NCBI GenBank assembly: GCA_964553715.1
Contig: CAZKKY010000003.1
Coordinates: 1 to 64,000 of the forward strand
Source: JAGOJE01 sp964553715
GTDB taxonomy: Bacteria; Pseudomonadota; Alphaproteobacteria; Rickettsiales; Rickettsiaceae
Reading direction: 5' to 3'
DNA: 64,000 nt
The notes beneath the pieces are model-generated. The model was not told the DNA's origin, did no database searches, and saw only the letters and a list, made by a program, of their open reading frames with translations. The position numbers were made by a program, and so were the translations under genes. Position 1 is the stretch's first letter. Each line of letters starts with the position of its first letter. Of the stretch, positions 9,349-19,656 are shown piece by piece.

Positions 9349-9652
9349 TGATTAATATTGTAAAATATGTGGTTCTTTCTTTAAAAAGCTAACAACCAGC
9401 TTCAGTTATCTATCTATTATCATCTTAGGGGATTTTTACACAAAATGAATCTTACGTAGCAGAGCTTAATTATAGGCATTACCGCTGTTTGACCACAAAA
9501 TCACCTATAGCAACAATTCGCTGGGACAGGTTTTAAGAAAAGCACATTTTACATATCATCACAAAATTTTTCAAGTAACAATTTTCTTGTAGCAATTAAG
9601 ATCATAAGTTATATTTGTTTTTCATCAACCACTGAGTGCAAATATATCTAGT
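9349..9652. other. Intergenic region between divergent hemA and an orphan GT-like gene
   Basis: About 300 bases without a gene. It must hold the promoters of two divergent genes. A TATAGG at 9471-9476 can pair with CCTATA at 9504-9509, but with a long loop. I could not match it to tRNA, SRP RNA, tmRNA or RNase P RNA on either strand. Confidence 0.4.
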
Positions 9653-10624
9653 ATGAATATCAAGCCTATATCTATTGGAGCATTAATATTATTTTTATTT
9701 AGTGTATTTTTTTATAAAAATTACCAAGATTCTAAACAAAATATTGTGCCAGACAAAAATTTACTTCACGACATTACTTTAGTGACTACCTCATTTGACG
9801 ACAATTCAGAGATTTGGGTTCCTCACTATGAATTTCTTTTTAGAAATTGGCCATCTCTAAAGGAAGATAATAGTTTTATACCAATTATTTTAATTACTAA
9901 TACGCTTGTCTATAAAGATCCAAGAGTAACAAGTGTAAAAATAGGTCCAGATATCACTTGGTCTTTAAGTTTACAAAAAGCTCTTGAATCTGTAAAAACC
10001 AAATATACACTAATTCTAATGGATGATTATATAATAAATGCTCCTGTAGACCAAGACAGACTTGTAGAACTCATTACATTGCTAGAAAAAACCGATGGTG
10101 CATATATAGAAATATGGCAAGATGACGGTATGTTTAAAGCCGGATTTGAAAGGAAGAAAAAATATGTTAAAGGAGTGCAGGGTGTTATATATCGTAGTAA
10201 GAATTCTATTTGCAGAAATGCTTTGCAGGCATCTATATGGAATACCGAAGAATTAAGAAAACTAATAGATGTTACAGAATCTGCTTGGATGTTTGAAATA
10301 ACAGGTAACGAGAGAACAAAAAATAATCCTAAGCCATTTTATATGGTTACTGCTAATCCTGTTATGAGATATTTAAATGCTACAGCTAAGCAAGTATACG
10401 AAAAAGATGTTGTAGATTACATAAACGCTAATGGAGTAAAATTTTCTCCTAATAAACCTATCAAGGATAAATCTGAAATGTGGGCTTATCTTAATACAGA
10501 GGAAGCTGTTAAGAAGATGAAGGTCGATAAAGCATCTACTAAAATAGAATCAAAATTAGATTCTATATTCAATCAAATAAAACAAAGGATTAAATGGATA
10601 CTATCTTTTTTGGGTATTAATTAA
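9653..10624 (+). CDS. Membrane-anchored glycosyltransferase-like protein of unknown substrate
   Basis: A 323-residue protein with one N-terminal hydrophobic segment (about 6-24), probably an anchor. The remainder looks like a GT-A-fold enzyme: a first strand LVTTSFDD, then KTKYTLILMDDYIIN with an acidic DD where a metal-binding DxD would be, and later GVIYRSK and WNTEELRKLID. The match is to the general shape of uncharacterised proteins with an LxLxDDY motif, not to a named family. It stands alone, divergent from hemA and followed by the rRNA promoter region. Function unknown; attachment of a sugar to envelope material is the most likely role if the fold call is right. Confidence 0.5.
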   Translation: MNIKPISIGALILFLFSVFFYKNYQDSKQNIVPDKNLLHDITLVTTSFDDNSEIWVPHYEFLFRNWPSLKEDNSFIPIILITNTLVYKDPRVTSVKIGPDITWSLSLQKALESVKTKYTLILMDDYIINAPVDQDRLVELITLLEKTDGAYIEIWQDDGMFKAGFERKKKYVKGVQGVIYRSKNSICRNALQASIWNTEELRKLIDVTESAWMFEITGNERTKNNPKPFYMVTANPVMRYLNATAKQVYEKDVVDYINANGVKFSPNKPIKDKSEMWAYLNTEEAVKKMKVDKASTKIESKLDSIFNQIKQRIKWILSFLGIN

Positions 10625-10664
10625 AGTATATTTAGATAAAAAATAAAAAAAATAAAAATAGTGT

Positions 10665-10692
10665 TTGACAAGAAGGATGTAAGTGCTATATA
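10665..10692 (+). promoter_or_regulatory. Probable sigma-70 promoter for the 23S-5S unit
   Basis: A perfect -35 TTGACA at 10665-10670 and -10 TATATA at 10687-10692 are separated by 16 bases, just downstream of the preceding gene and about 190 bases before the 23S gene. A 23S gene lacking an upstream 16S needs its own promoter, so position supports the call. Confidence 0.7.
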
Positions 10693-10776
10693 AACACTCC
10701 ACGCAGATGGAAACATTTGTAGCTGTTTAATAAGTATGATAAAAACAAAACTAAAAACACCGCGATATGTAATACC

Positions 10777-10797
10777 TTTACCTATAATATAGGTAAA
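10777..10797. repeat. Perfect inverted repeat in the 23S leader
   Basis: Ten-base arms TTTACCTATA and TATAGGTAAA flank a single A, between the promoter and the 23S gene. A related palindrome with TATAGG/CCTATA arms lies in the 23S-5S spacer. It could be a leader hairpin or a protein-binding site; the sequence does not decide. Confidence 0.6.
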
Positions 10798-10853
10798 AAT
10801 TATATATAATATCGTGAGTGGATACTAAGAGAATATGTGTAGAATTAGTTCTG

Positions 10854-10872
10854 CATACAGTTAGTGATCTCA
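10854..10872 (+). other. 5' half of the 23S precursor processing stem
   Basis: CATACAG (10854-10860), AGTGAT (10863-10868) and CTCA (10869-10872) can pair with CTGTATG (13647-13653), ATCGCT (13641-13646) and TGAG (13636-13639) beyond the 3' end of 23S. This gives about 17 pairs with one G-U and two small bulges, the geometry of an RNase III processing stem around pre-23S. Confidence 0.65.
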
Positions 10873-10879
10873 AGAATAA

Positions 10880-13630
<2,751 letters not shown>

Positions 13631-13635
13631 TTTAC

Positions 13636-13653
13636 TGAGTATCGCTCTGTATG
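13636..13653 (+). other. 3' half of the 23S precursor processing stem
   Basis: TGAG, ATCGCT and CTGTATG pair with the leader segments at 10854-10872. See the 5' half for the pairing. It places the mature 23S ends inside 10873-13635. Confidence 0.65.
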
Positions 13654-13719
13654 TAGTGTTAATTCTAATACTTCGATTTAGTATAAAGTTTTCGTTTTTA
13701 TCATACTTAGAAAATAGTG

Positions 13720-13735
13720 TATAGGTTAACCTATA
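13720..13735. repeat. 16-base palindrome in the 23S-5S spacer
   Basis: TATAGGTTAACCTATA is a perfect palindrome; as RNA it forms a six-pair stem with a TTAA loop. A T-rich stretch (CTATTTTT) follows a few bases later. It shares the TATAGG/CCTATA arms with the leader repeat at 10777-10797. It could be a processing or attenuation hairpin between 23S and 5S. Confidence 0.55.
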
Positions 13736-13759
13736 ACTCTATTTTTAAATTTGTATAGC

Positions 13760-13879
13760 TGGCCTGGTGGTTATAGCATAGGTGAAACACACGATCCCAT
13801 CCCGAACTCGAACGTGAAACCCTATAGCGCTGATGGTACTTTGTCTTATGGCACGGGAGAGTAAGTCGCTGCCAGGCCT
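13760..13879 (+). rRNA. rrf: 5S ribosomal RNA
   Basis: A molecule of about 120 bases closed by GGCCTGG (13761-13767) pairing with CCAGGCC (13872-13878), with the CCCATCCCGAACTCG core of loop B/C near 13797-13811. It lies about 130 bases after 23S, the normal 23S-5S order. An outer TAGC/GCTA pairing extends the stem and probably belongs to the precursor. Confidence 0.94.
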
Positions 13880-13992
13880 GCTATGCAAATTTATCTTTAG
13901 CATACTATTTCAACACAATCTATCATATACTCCTCACCGTTTTCAAAACCATACGCACAAAGCATAAATATTTTGTAGATAGGCAAAATCAC

Positions 13993-14958
13993 ATGGTATA
14001 TTCCTCAAACTTGTTTAGATCATCGTTACTTAATATCTTAAAGCTTTCTTTAATCTTGGTTTTATTATTATTTGGATCCATTTTAGATGTTTTTGCCAAA
14101 ACGGAATATTCTATTGCTAATAAATTAAAAAATATTGAATCAAATACTGAGGGGCGTTTAGGAGTTTTTGCTATTAATACAGAAAATGGCCATATTATAA
14201 AATATCGTGCTGATGAAATTTTTCCAACTCAGTGTACATCTAAAGTAATAGGAGTTGCTACAGTTTTAAAGAAAACTATGTCAGATCCTTCATTGCTATC
14301 ACAAAAAATTACTTATTCAAAAGAAGATCTTGATTTTGGTAAATCGAATCCTATCACAGAGAAACATATTTCTGAAGGAATGACAGTAAAAGATTTATGT
14401 TCTGCTGCAATAAGTTTTTCTGATAATACAGCTATGAACCTTTTATTAAAAACAATAGGTGGACTAGAAGGAATGAATGATTTTGCTCGTTCTATAAATG
14501 ATTTTTCATTTAGGCAAGATAATGATTGGCCAAAAGAATCCTATTCTGGTGGCGATGGTAATATGCAAGATTCATCAATGCCACAAGCTATGGTAGAAAG
14601 TTTGCGTAAAATAATTATAGAACAAGCTCTAAATAGACCTCAGAGAGATTTGCTAACTACATGGTTAATAAATACGCAGACAGGATCAAAAAGAATTCGC
14701 GCCAGTGTTCCAAAGGATTGGATAGTTGGCAATAAGACTGGTACAGGAGGTGCTTATGGTTCAACTAATGACCTTGCAATTATTTGGCCACCTATGCATT
14801 CTCCAATTTTGATGGGTATATACTACACGACCAATAATCAAAAAGCTACAAATAGGGAAGATGTACTATCTGCATCAACGAAAGCTTTAATTGAAGAATT
14901 TACTAGAAGAGACAGCAAATTAAAGGATGGATCCAACACATCTATTGCTGTTCAATAA
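13993..14958 (+). CDS. Class A beta-lactamase-like protein with Cys in place of the catalytic Ser
   Basis: A 321-residue protein with a signal peptide (hydrophobic 12-34, likely cleavage after VFA at 33-35), so periplasmic. The serine beta-lactamase fold is shown by FPTQ-C81-T-S-K84-VIGVATVL, which aligns with FxMxSTFK of class A enzymes, by S143-D144-N145 (the SDN loop), and by K248-T249-G250-TGG (the KTG box). The codon at the nucleophile position is TGT (14233-14235), Cys instead of Ser. In the omega loop, DNDWPKESY lacks a clear WEPELN with the general-base Glu166. The protein may therefore be a weak thiol enzyme, a binder, or a hydrolase with another substrate. It starts 110 bases after the 5S gene and heads an accessory island. 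Confidence 0.83.
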   Translation: MVYSSNLFRSSLLNILKLSLILVLLLFGSILDVFAKTEYSIANKLKNIESNTEGRLGVFAINTENGHIIKYRADEIFPTQCTSKVIGVATVLKKTMSDPSLLSQKITYSKEDLDFGKSNPITEKHISEGMTVKDLCSAAISFSDNTAMNLLLKTIGGLEGMNDFARSINDFSFRQDNDWPKESYSGGDGNMQDSSMPQAMVESLRKIIIEQALNRPQRDLLTTWLINTQTGSKRIRASVPKDWIVGNKTGTGGAYGSTNDLAIIWPPMHSPILMGIYYTTNNQKATNREDVLSASTKALIEEFTRRDSKLKDGSNTSIAVQ

Positions 14959-14974
14959 TATTGAGAATTTTGGT

Positions 14975-15565
14975 ATGGAGCGTCATAATTTAGACTTTAA
15001 TGATTTACAAGATAGTCTTTACTATCTTCATGTAGGTGAGTTAAAAGATTATTGTAATCAGTTAGATCTTTCAGTTAAGGGTAAAAAAGTATTTCTTATC
15101 AACAGAATTATGCATTTTATTAAAACTGGTAAAAAAATTGATTTACCTAAATACCCTTCAAATTCAATTTTTAAAGGCAAAAATTTTCTGCCACCAAGTA
15201 AGGAAAGTTTGATGCTTAAAGGTTCTTATAAAAATGATCTTAAAACTAGATTATTTTTTAAAGGCATTATTGGTCAGTACTTTCATTTTACTGCTTTTGG
15301 TATTGATTGGCTGGAATCTGCTTGGATGAATGGCAAACCACCTACATACCAAGAATTTGCTGACATGTGGGTAAAAGAATATGAATTTCGCAAAACACAT
15401 GGAAGCGCTCCTAAAGAAGAATGGGCATATATTAACTTTGTAAAACAATATTTAGTTGACTACCCAGGGGCAACACGTAATAAAATTTTAGAATCTTGGC
15501 AAATAAAGCGTCAGAATCATAAAGATCTAGTAGATAGTTTTTTAAAATCATACAATCATTTATAA
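14975..15565 (+). CDS. SAP-domain protein with a DUF6434-like C-terminal region
   Basis: The start is placed at the ATG at 14975, 16 bases after the preceding stop; an upstream ATG at 14927 would overlap the previous gene by 32 bases. The 196-residue product has an N-terminal SAP-like motif, LYYLHVGELKDYCNQLDL...KGKKVFLINRI, roughly residues 14-46. SAP motifs are short DNA/RNA-binding helices common in eukaryotic nuclear proteins and present in some bacterial families. The remainder (FFKGIIGQYFHFTAFGIDWL, TYQEFADMW, ESWQIKRQ) resembles the DUF6434 region that accompanies SAP in bacterial proteins. There is no signal peptide. It is probably co-transcribed with the beta-lactamase-like gene. Function unknown; nucleic-acid binding is inferred. 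Confidence 0.7.
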   Translation: MERHNLDFNDLQDSLYYLHVGELKDYCNQLDLSVKGKKVFLINRIMHFIKTGKKIDLPKYPSNSIFKGKNFLPPSKESLMLKGSYKNDLKTRLFFKGIIGQYFHFTAFGIDWLESAWMNGKPPTYQEFADMWVKEYEFRKTHGSAPKEEWAYINFVKQYLVDYPGATRNKILESWQIKRQNHKDLVDSFLKSYNHL

Positions 15566-15575
15566 TATAATTTTT

Positions 15576-15600
15576 CAAATACATAGAGTATTTGATTTTA
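15576..15600 (+). terminator. Possible Rho-independent terminator after the SAP-domain gene
   Basis: CAAATAC (15576-15582) and GTATTTG (15588-15594) form a seven-pair stem with a five-base loop, followed by ATTTTA. It starts 11 bases after the stop codon. It is AT-rich and so weak. Confidence 0.45.
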
Positions 15601-15844
15601 GTAGCATCACTATAAATCTCAAAAATCATATCTAGAAAACCTATGTGAAAGTTCTGCATAATATTGCTCCTTTTCAAATGGTCTAAACCTAAAGTTGAAT
15701 TAAATAATATTTTATAAAAAATATAAAAAATAATTTTTTCTTCACAAAGATCTATAAATCAAAGAAATACTAAAGTGATTATGAAGATTTTGTAAATTTT
15801 TAGTTTCATTTATTAATAAATTTTATGTATTTTGCCTCGTATTA

Positions 15845-17404
15845 TTGACAAATAGTAAGAATTTTGATATATTTTCTTACTTAAAATTAATAAATAATCC
15901 ATGTAACATGCCTAATACATCTATAAATATTAAAGCAAAGAATAGTTTTAATTTAGTTCAGAAATTAAACAATCTATTTAATAACTTGAATGATTTAAAT
16001 GATGAAATAAAAAAACAACAAGATATTAAACTAGAAGTTTCGGCAGGGATGAAGCAAATATATGATGATGTTTTAAATAATACAGATAAGTTAGGCGATG
16101 AATGGATGAATTATAATTTTAATAATATATTGATAGAGCAATTTATTCATAATCCTCCAATTGACGTACTATCAAATGAGGAATATAAAGATCTAGATGC
16201 AAAGCTTATAGAGAGCAAAGAATCATTAGAGAAGATACAAATACCATTAAAAGCATTGTCGAGTAAGATATTGAAAGCAAGTAAATACTTATTACAAAAT
16301 AATCAATCTTTGTCACATCCAAGATTAACGGATTTAAAAAATGAGTATGAAAATATCGAATCCGAGTATTATAACTCTAACAATTCATATCCACTTTTTT
16401 TACAAAAAATTAGATTAGAACATTTTATATCTCTTAATGGTTGGATGATTGACTATTTAAATCAAAAATTAAATTCAGGAGATCAAGTTGATATTAATAC
16501 TGTAACAAATCAGAGAAATGCAGTAGAAATGCGATATACAAATAATCTAGAAAAACTTAAGGTGATTAATATTCTGGAAGAAGAGATACTAGAAAAAATA
16601 AGCAAAGTATGCTCGCTAAAACAAAAATTTTCGGATCTTGATATTGGATTAGTTTATATGTCTAGTATTAAGAATGATCTAGAAACAAAGATCGATAAGG
16701 TAAAAACTGCTCTTAATTCTCTTGGGCTTCTTCCAGCAGATATAATATTATCTGATAACTGTGTTTATATGGCGCAATTGATAAATGCTGGGCTAGAAAG
16801 ACCTACAACAACCGATTCCTATGAATTTACAACTACTGGGCAAGAAAATACCCTAGACAATGATATAAATAAACCTACAGATAGCTATGTTATATCGCCT
16901 ATAAGAAAATTTTATTATACTCCTACCAAGAGAACGCAAGATCATAATGAGGAGACTCCTGACCCTGTAGAATTTCCAGCCGCACCATCACCTATTAAAA
17001 AGGATGATAGTTTTACTTATCTTCCTACTATTCTGAACTTTGATGAAGACTATTATTCTGATTCAGATGATGAAGTTATTCTAAAGGCGCCGGATAATAA
17101 TATGGGTCCTAGAAGAAGTAAGTGGGGTCCTTATTATATTAAAAATACAAATAATGATGATGATGGTAAAGATGAAGCGTTCGATAAGTTAATGAGTCGT
17201 AATACAGAATTACCTACATCACCACTTTCATCAGTCACTACAGAAGAATCACACGATAGTATCGATGATTTATATACTAGAAAGAGGCCGCTTGATGATA
17301 ATAGTGATGAAGATGGTAATCTATTCAAGGCTCATAAAATAGATGATACATATTATTTAGATGCCTTAGGTATGTTACATGAATATTCTTCTGATAGCGA
17401 GTAA
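15845..17404 (+). CDS. Hypothetical coiled-coil and acidic protein (candidate effector)
   Basis: A 519-residue protein I do not recognise. The start at TTG 15845 is uncertain; the first ATG in frame is at 15908. Residues about 35-300 are helical and charged with heptad-like spacing (Leu/Ile/Lys/Glu), probably coiled coil. From about 310 to the end the chain is Asp/Ser/Pro/Asn-rich and likely disordered, with runs such as YYSDSDDE and DDDGKDE, and small basic patches PTKRTQ, GPRRSKWGP and TRKRPLDD that could act as nuclear-localisation-like signals. There is no signal peptide or membrane segment. It is flanked by noncoding DNA of about 280 and 315 bases. Low complexity, charge and isolation suit a type IV secreted effector, but no secretion signal is identified. 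Confidence 0.6.
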   Translation: MTNSKNFDIFSYLKLINNPCNMPNTSINIKAKNSFNLVQKLNNLFNNLNDLNDEIKKQQDIKLEVSAGMKQIYDDVLNNTDKLGDEWMNYNFNNILIEQFIHNPPIDVLSNEEYKDLDAKLIESKESLEKIQIPLKALSSKILKASKYLLQNNQSLSHPRLTDLKNEYENIESEYYNSNNSYPLFLQKIRLEHFISLNGWMIDYLNQKLNSGDQVDINTVTNQRNAVEMRYTNNLEKLKVINILEEEILEKISKVCSLKQKFSDLDIGLVYMSSIKNDLETKIDKVKTALNSLGLLPADIILSDNCVYMAQLINAGLERPTTTDSYEFTTTGQENTLDNDINKPTDSYVISPIRKFYYTPTKRTQDHNEETPDPVEFPAAPSPIKKDDSFTYLPTILNFDEDYYSDSDDEVILKAPDNNMGPRRSKWGPYYIKNTNNDDDGKDEAFDKLMSRNTELPTSPLSSVTTEESHDSIDDLYTRKRPLDDNSDEDGNLFKAHKIDDTYYLDALGMLHEYSSDSE

Positions 17405-17719
17405 TCCTATATCCTAGAGAGATAATGGCTAAGTAACATTTAATACCAATAAAATATACAATATGTTTTGCTAATTTGTTTACACAATATTTCAAATGCT
17501 GATTGTCACATAACACTTTATCTATATTGATATTGTGCTATTTCTTTGCAAGCTATAAAGCAATATCAGTTATAACATCAAATAATTTATTTCTATTAGC
17601 CTTTAATTCAACTATTAATTAGATTGCTAGGATCATTTGTTCAAGGTACAAAAAAACCTAGAGGTTATCTATTGATAGTTCTTGCAATTGATCTGACCAT
17701 TTTAACAAAATAATTTTAC
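17405..17719. other. Intergenic AT-rich stretch in the accessory island
   Basis: About 315 bases with no open frame of interest and no RNA gene recognised. It lies between convergent genes, so it should contain their 3' ends. The only signal noted is a weak minus-strand hairpin with a T run at 17651-17667. Confidence 0.4.
17651..17667 (-). terminator. Weak terminator-like hairpin after the phosphotransferase gene
   Basis: On the minus strand AACC-TCTA-GGTT is followed by a run of T residues, about 55 bases past the stop codon. The stem is only four pairs, so confidence is low. Confidence 0.27.
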
Positions 17720-18649
17720 TTATAATTTTCGAGTTCCATCATCTATTACCGTGGCAATAATTTGTTTCTGAAACAAAGCTTCATCGCTGTTTTTGTCTGT
17801 GATTTTGCATAATTCAAATGTTGCCTTCCATAATGCCCAGGCCTTAGCCCTGAGCCATGTACCAGGATCCATATCCATTTTTGATATAAAAGTCTCACGA
17901 GCTTTGCCTGATAAATAGGTCCATGCAATGACAAGATCACACGCTGGATCTCCAACTGCAGCACCGCTAAAGTCAATGACTGCTGATAATTTGCGGCCAT
18001 CTGCCTTCGTTCTGCGAGCTTCGTCGTGATTGTCCATGAGTATATTGCCAACCGCAAAATCCCCATGAATCCAGACTGGTTGTTTATTCCATCTTGTCGC
18101 GCAAGCCTTATCCCATAAAGCAAGAGCTGGTCCCGTGTCTATAATCTCAGCTAGCTCTGCTATCTGCTTTCTGGCGCCTTTATCGTAAACGCTGACATGA
18201 TCACCTCGCCACCAGTTGTGCTGACCTGGTTCAGGCCCTTTAATGTCCATAATGGCTTGCAGCTCTTTTAAAAATTTGGTGAGATCAAAAGCAAGTTGTT
18301 CTTTTTCTTGATTGGTCAACGTCAGCAAATTGATACTTTTTCCAGACAACCATTTGTAGATGGAAAATGGGTATGGATAGTCCGCCGAAGGTTTGCCCAT
18401 TTTAATAGGAGCCGGAATGCTAACACTCAAACGGTTTGCTAACCCAGGCAGCAGCTCTTGTTCTTTTGGCACCTTTAAAGCGTAATCTGCGGCTGTTGGC
18501 ATGCGAATGAGCATATAGTCGCCAAGCCTATAGGTGCGGTTATCATGCCCTTGTTTTTCAACATCAACGATAGGTAAACTAGCGTATTCGGGAAATTGCT
18601 CTTCTATGAGGTTGCGTGCAAGATCAATTGTGATATTTACTTTATTCAT
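17720..18649 (-). CDS. Aminoglycoside phosphotransferase (APH)-family kinase
   Basis: A 309-residue protein with a protein-kinase-like fold. The catalytic loop is WIHGDFAVGNIL (HGD-x4-N) and the metal-binding motif is AVIDFSGAAVGDPACDL, both typical of APH/choline kinase-family enzymes. The N-terminal lobe has GHDNRTYRLGDYMLIRMP. The substrate may be an aminoglycoside, a macrolide or a small metabolite; sequence alone does not tell. GC content is clearly above neighbouring genes (for instance the stretch around 18420-18500), suggesting recent transfer. The start ATG overlaps the TGA of the decayed dipeptidase gene immediately upstream (ATGA), so the two were once an operon. Confidence 0.85.
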   Translation of the reverse strand: MNKVNITIDLARNLIEEQFPEYASLPIVDVEKQGHDNRTYRLGDYMLIRMPTAADYALKVPKEQELLPGLANRLSVSIPAPIKMGKPSADYPYPFSIYKWLSGKSINLLTLTNQEKEQLAFDLTKFLKELQAIMDIKGPEPGQHNWWRGDHVSVYDKGARKQIAELAEIIDTGPALALWDKACATRWNKQPVWIHGDFAVGNILMDNHDEARRTKADGRKLSAVIDFSGAAVGDPACDLVIAWTYLSGKARETFISKMDMDPGTWLRAKAWALWKATFELCKITDKNSDEALFQKQIIATVIDDGTRKL

Positions 18650-18905
18650 TCAACTATACCATATAAAGCTTCTTTTTCTCCAACATGATAAGCCCAATAT
18701 CTTGACTAAGGCGAATATTCACCAGGATAATTTACAACCAACCTTTGTTAAAGCAGAGGACATAATCTCTCTATTTTGCCGCGCTATATCCGAAGTTTTT
18801 GAAGAATCTGTTTTTGAAATTGATCCATCTATATCTTGCATCCAATCAGCAACCTTGATACCCGTATCAACAATTCTTTTGTCGCTACAGGTGAGCTAAA
18901 TATTA
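18646..18905 (-). pseudogene. Remnant of a D-alanyl-D-alanine dipeptidase (VanX/DdpX-like) gene
   Basis: Reading the minus strand from about 18899 gives RIVDTGIKVADWMQD, then SKTDSSKTSDIAR and QNREIMSSALTKVG in one frame. After a frameshift comes VVNYPGEYSP and a stop, and finally SRYWAYHVGEKEALYGIVE, ending at TGA 18646-18648. In order these match the C-terminal part of M15D dipeptidases: the VDMGT-like segment, the NR-x-L-x(6)-GF turn, the YPxEWWH zinc motif region and the RYWAY-x-YG end. The frame is broken, a stop is present, the WWH zinc residues are lost and the 5' half is missing, so it cannot be functional. It abuts the mlaC 3' end and overlaps the APH start. Identified from pattern memory, not a search. 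Confidence 0.65.
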
Positions 18906-18907
18906 TA

Positions 18908-19504
18908 CTAATTCGTAGGCCCAAAGGTTTTAGTTTTAGAGATTAAATCACTTTCTAACGATGAAATACCACTGGTAGTGATTGTGTTAGAGAATTCTGC
19001 TTGCTGGGAGGTTATCATACTAACTCCTTCGGTTACCACATCAAAGACTTTATAGACATCACCAGGGTAAGACCTAACAAGATAATTAATCATCAAAGGG
19101 TCTTGGCCATTTTTTATAATAGAGGTTTTTACAATATATTCATTATCTGAAATATTTTGCACACTATTTATTTTAATCTGCTGACCTGTATATTGTTTTA
19201 TTGCACTTGCATAAGAAGCTATGATATAGCTTTTATAGATATTGCTAAAATTTGCTATTTGTTCTTGAGTTAACTCTCTTCTATGTTTCCCAAGAGTAAA
19301 TTTACTCATCCAGTCTATATCCAGATTTTCTAAAAGCAGAGGTTTTACTTTTGCTACTTTTGTATCAGAGTGCAAGGCTTGGTCATTCGCTATGGCTATA
19401 AATTGATTTAATATTTTATCTACATAATCTGTAATTTGGTGAGGCGTGGCATGCGCAGAGCTAAAAAGTAGTAAGAAAGCAGCTACGAAAAGAGGTCTAA
19501 TCAT
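18908..19504 (-). CDS. mlaC: MlaC-family phospholipid-binding protein
   Basis: A 198-residue protein with a signal peptide (MIRPLFVAAFLLLFSSAHA, cut after AHA). The family pattern is seen in the long helical N-terminal half, LLLENLDIDWMSKFTLGKHRRELTQEQIANFSNIYKSYI, and the following beta-rich region YIVKTSIIKNG...INYLVR...YKVFDVVTEGVSMI. MlaC (Ttg2D) carries phospholipids across the periplasm between the outer membrane and the inner-membrane MlaFEDB transporter. No other mla gene is in the window. The gene is alone on the minus strand, 152 bases downstream of nuoF, with the decayed dipeptidase remnant right after its stop. Confidence 0.87.
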   Translation of the reverse strand: MIRPLFVAAFLLLFSSAHATPHQITDYVDKILNQFIAIANDQALHSDTKVAKVKPLLLENLDIDWMSKFTLGKHRRELTQEQIANFSNIYKSYIIASYASAIKQYTGQQIKINSVQNISDNEYIVKTSIIKNGQDPLMINYLVRSYPGDVYKVFDVVTEGVSMITSQQAEFSNTITTSGISSLESDLISKTKTFGPTN

Positions 19505-19656
19505 GGTATTAAAATTAATAGGTTATAAGGCAGACCTAAGATAGCATAATCACTACTTTATATCAACTTAAATAAGATTTATGAGATTACATAAAAGAGC
19601 GATTTGTGTTAGAATTTCAATAGATCTTTACCTGTAATAATTACTATGCAGAAATT

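Noticed and set aside
9349..9652. A possible structured RNA upstream of hemA
   Set aside because: Only one weak distant pairing was found, and no match to known RNA families could be made by eye; listed only as an intergenic region.
15432..15677. An 81-codon minus-strand frame overlapping the SAP gene 3' end
   Set aside because: Mostly antisense to the SAP-domain gene, with no recognisable motif.
18534..18899. A 121-codon plus-strand frame between the APH-like gene and mlaC
   Set aside because: It is antisense to the APH start and the dipeptidase remnant; the minus strand carries the recognisable protein pattern.
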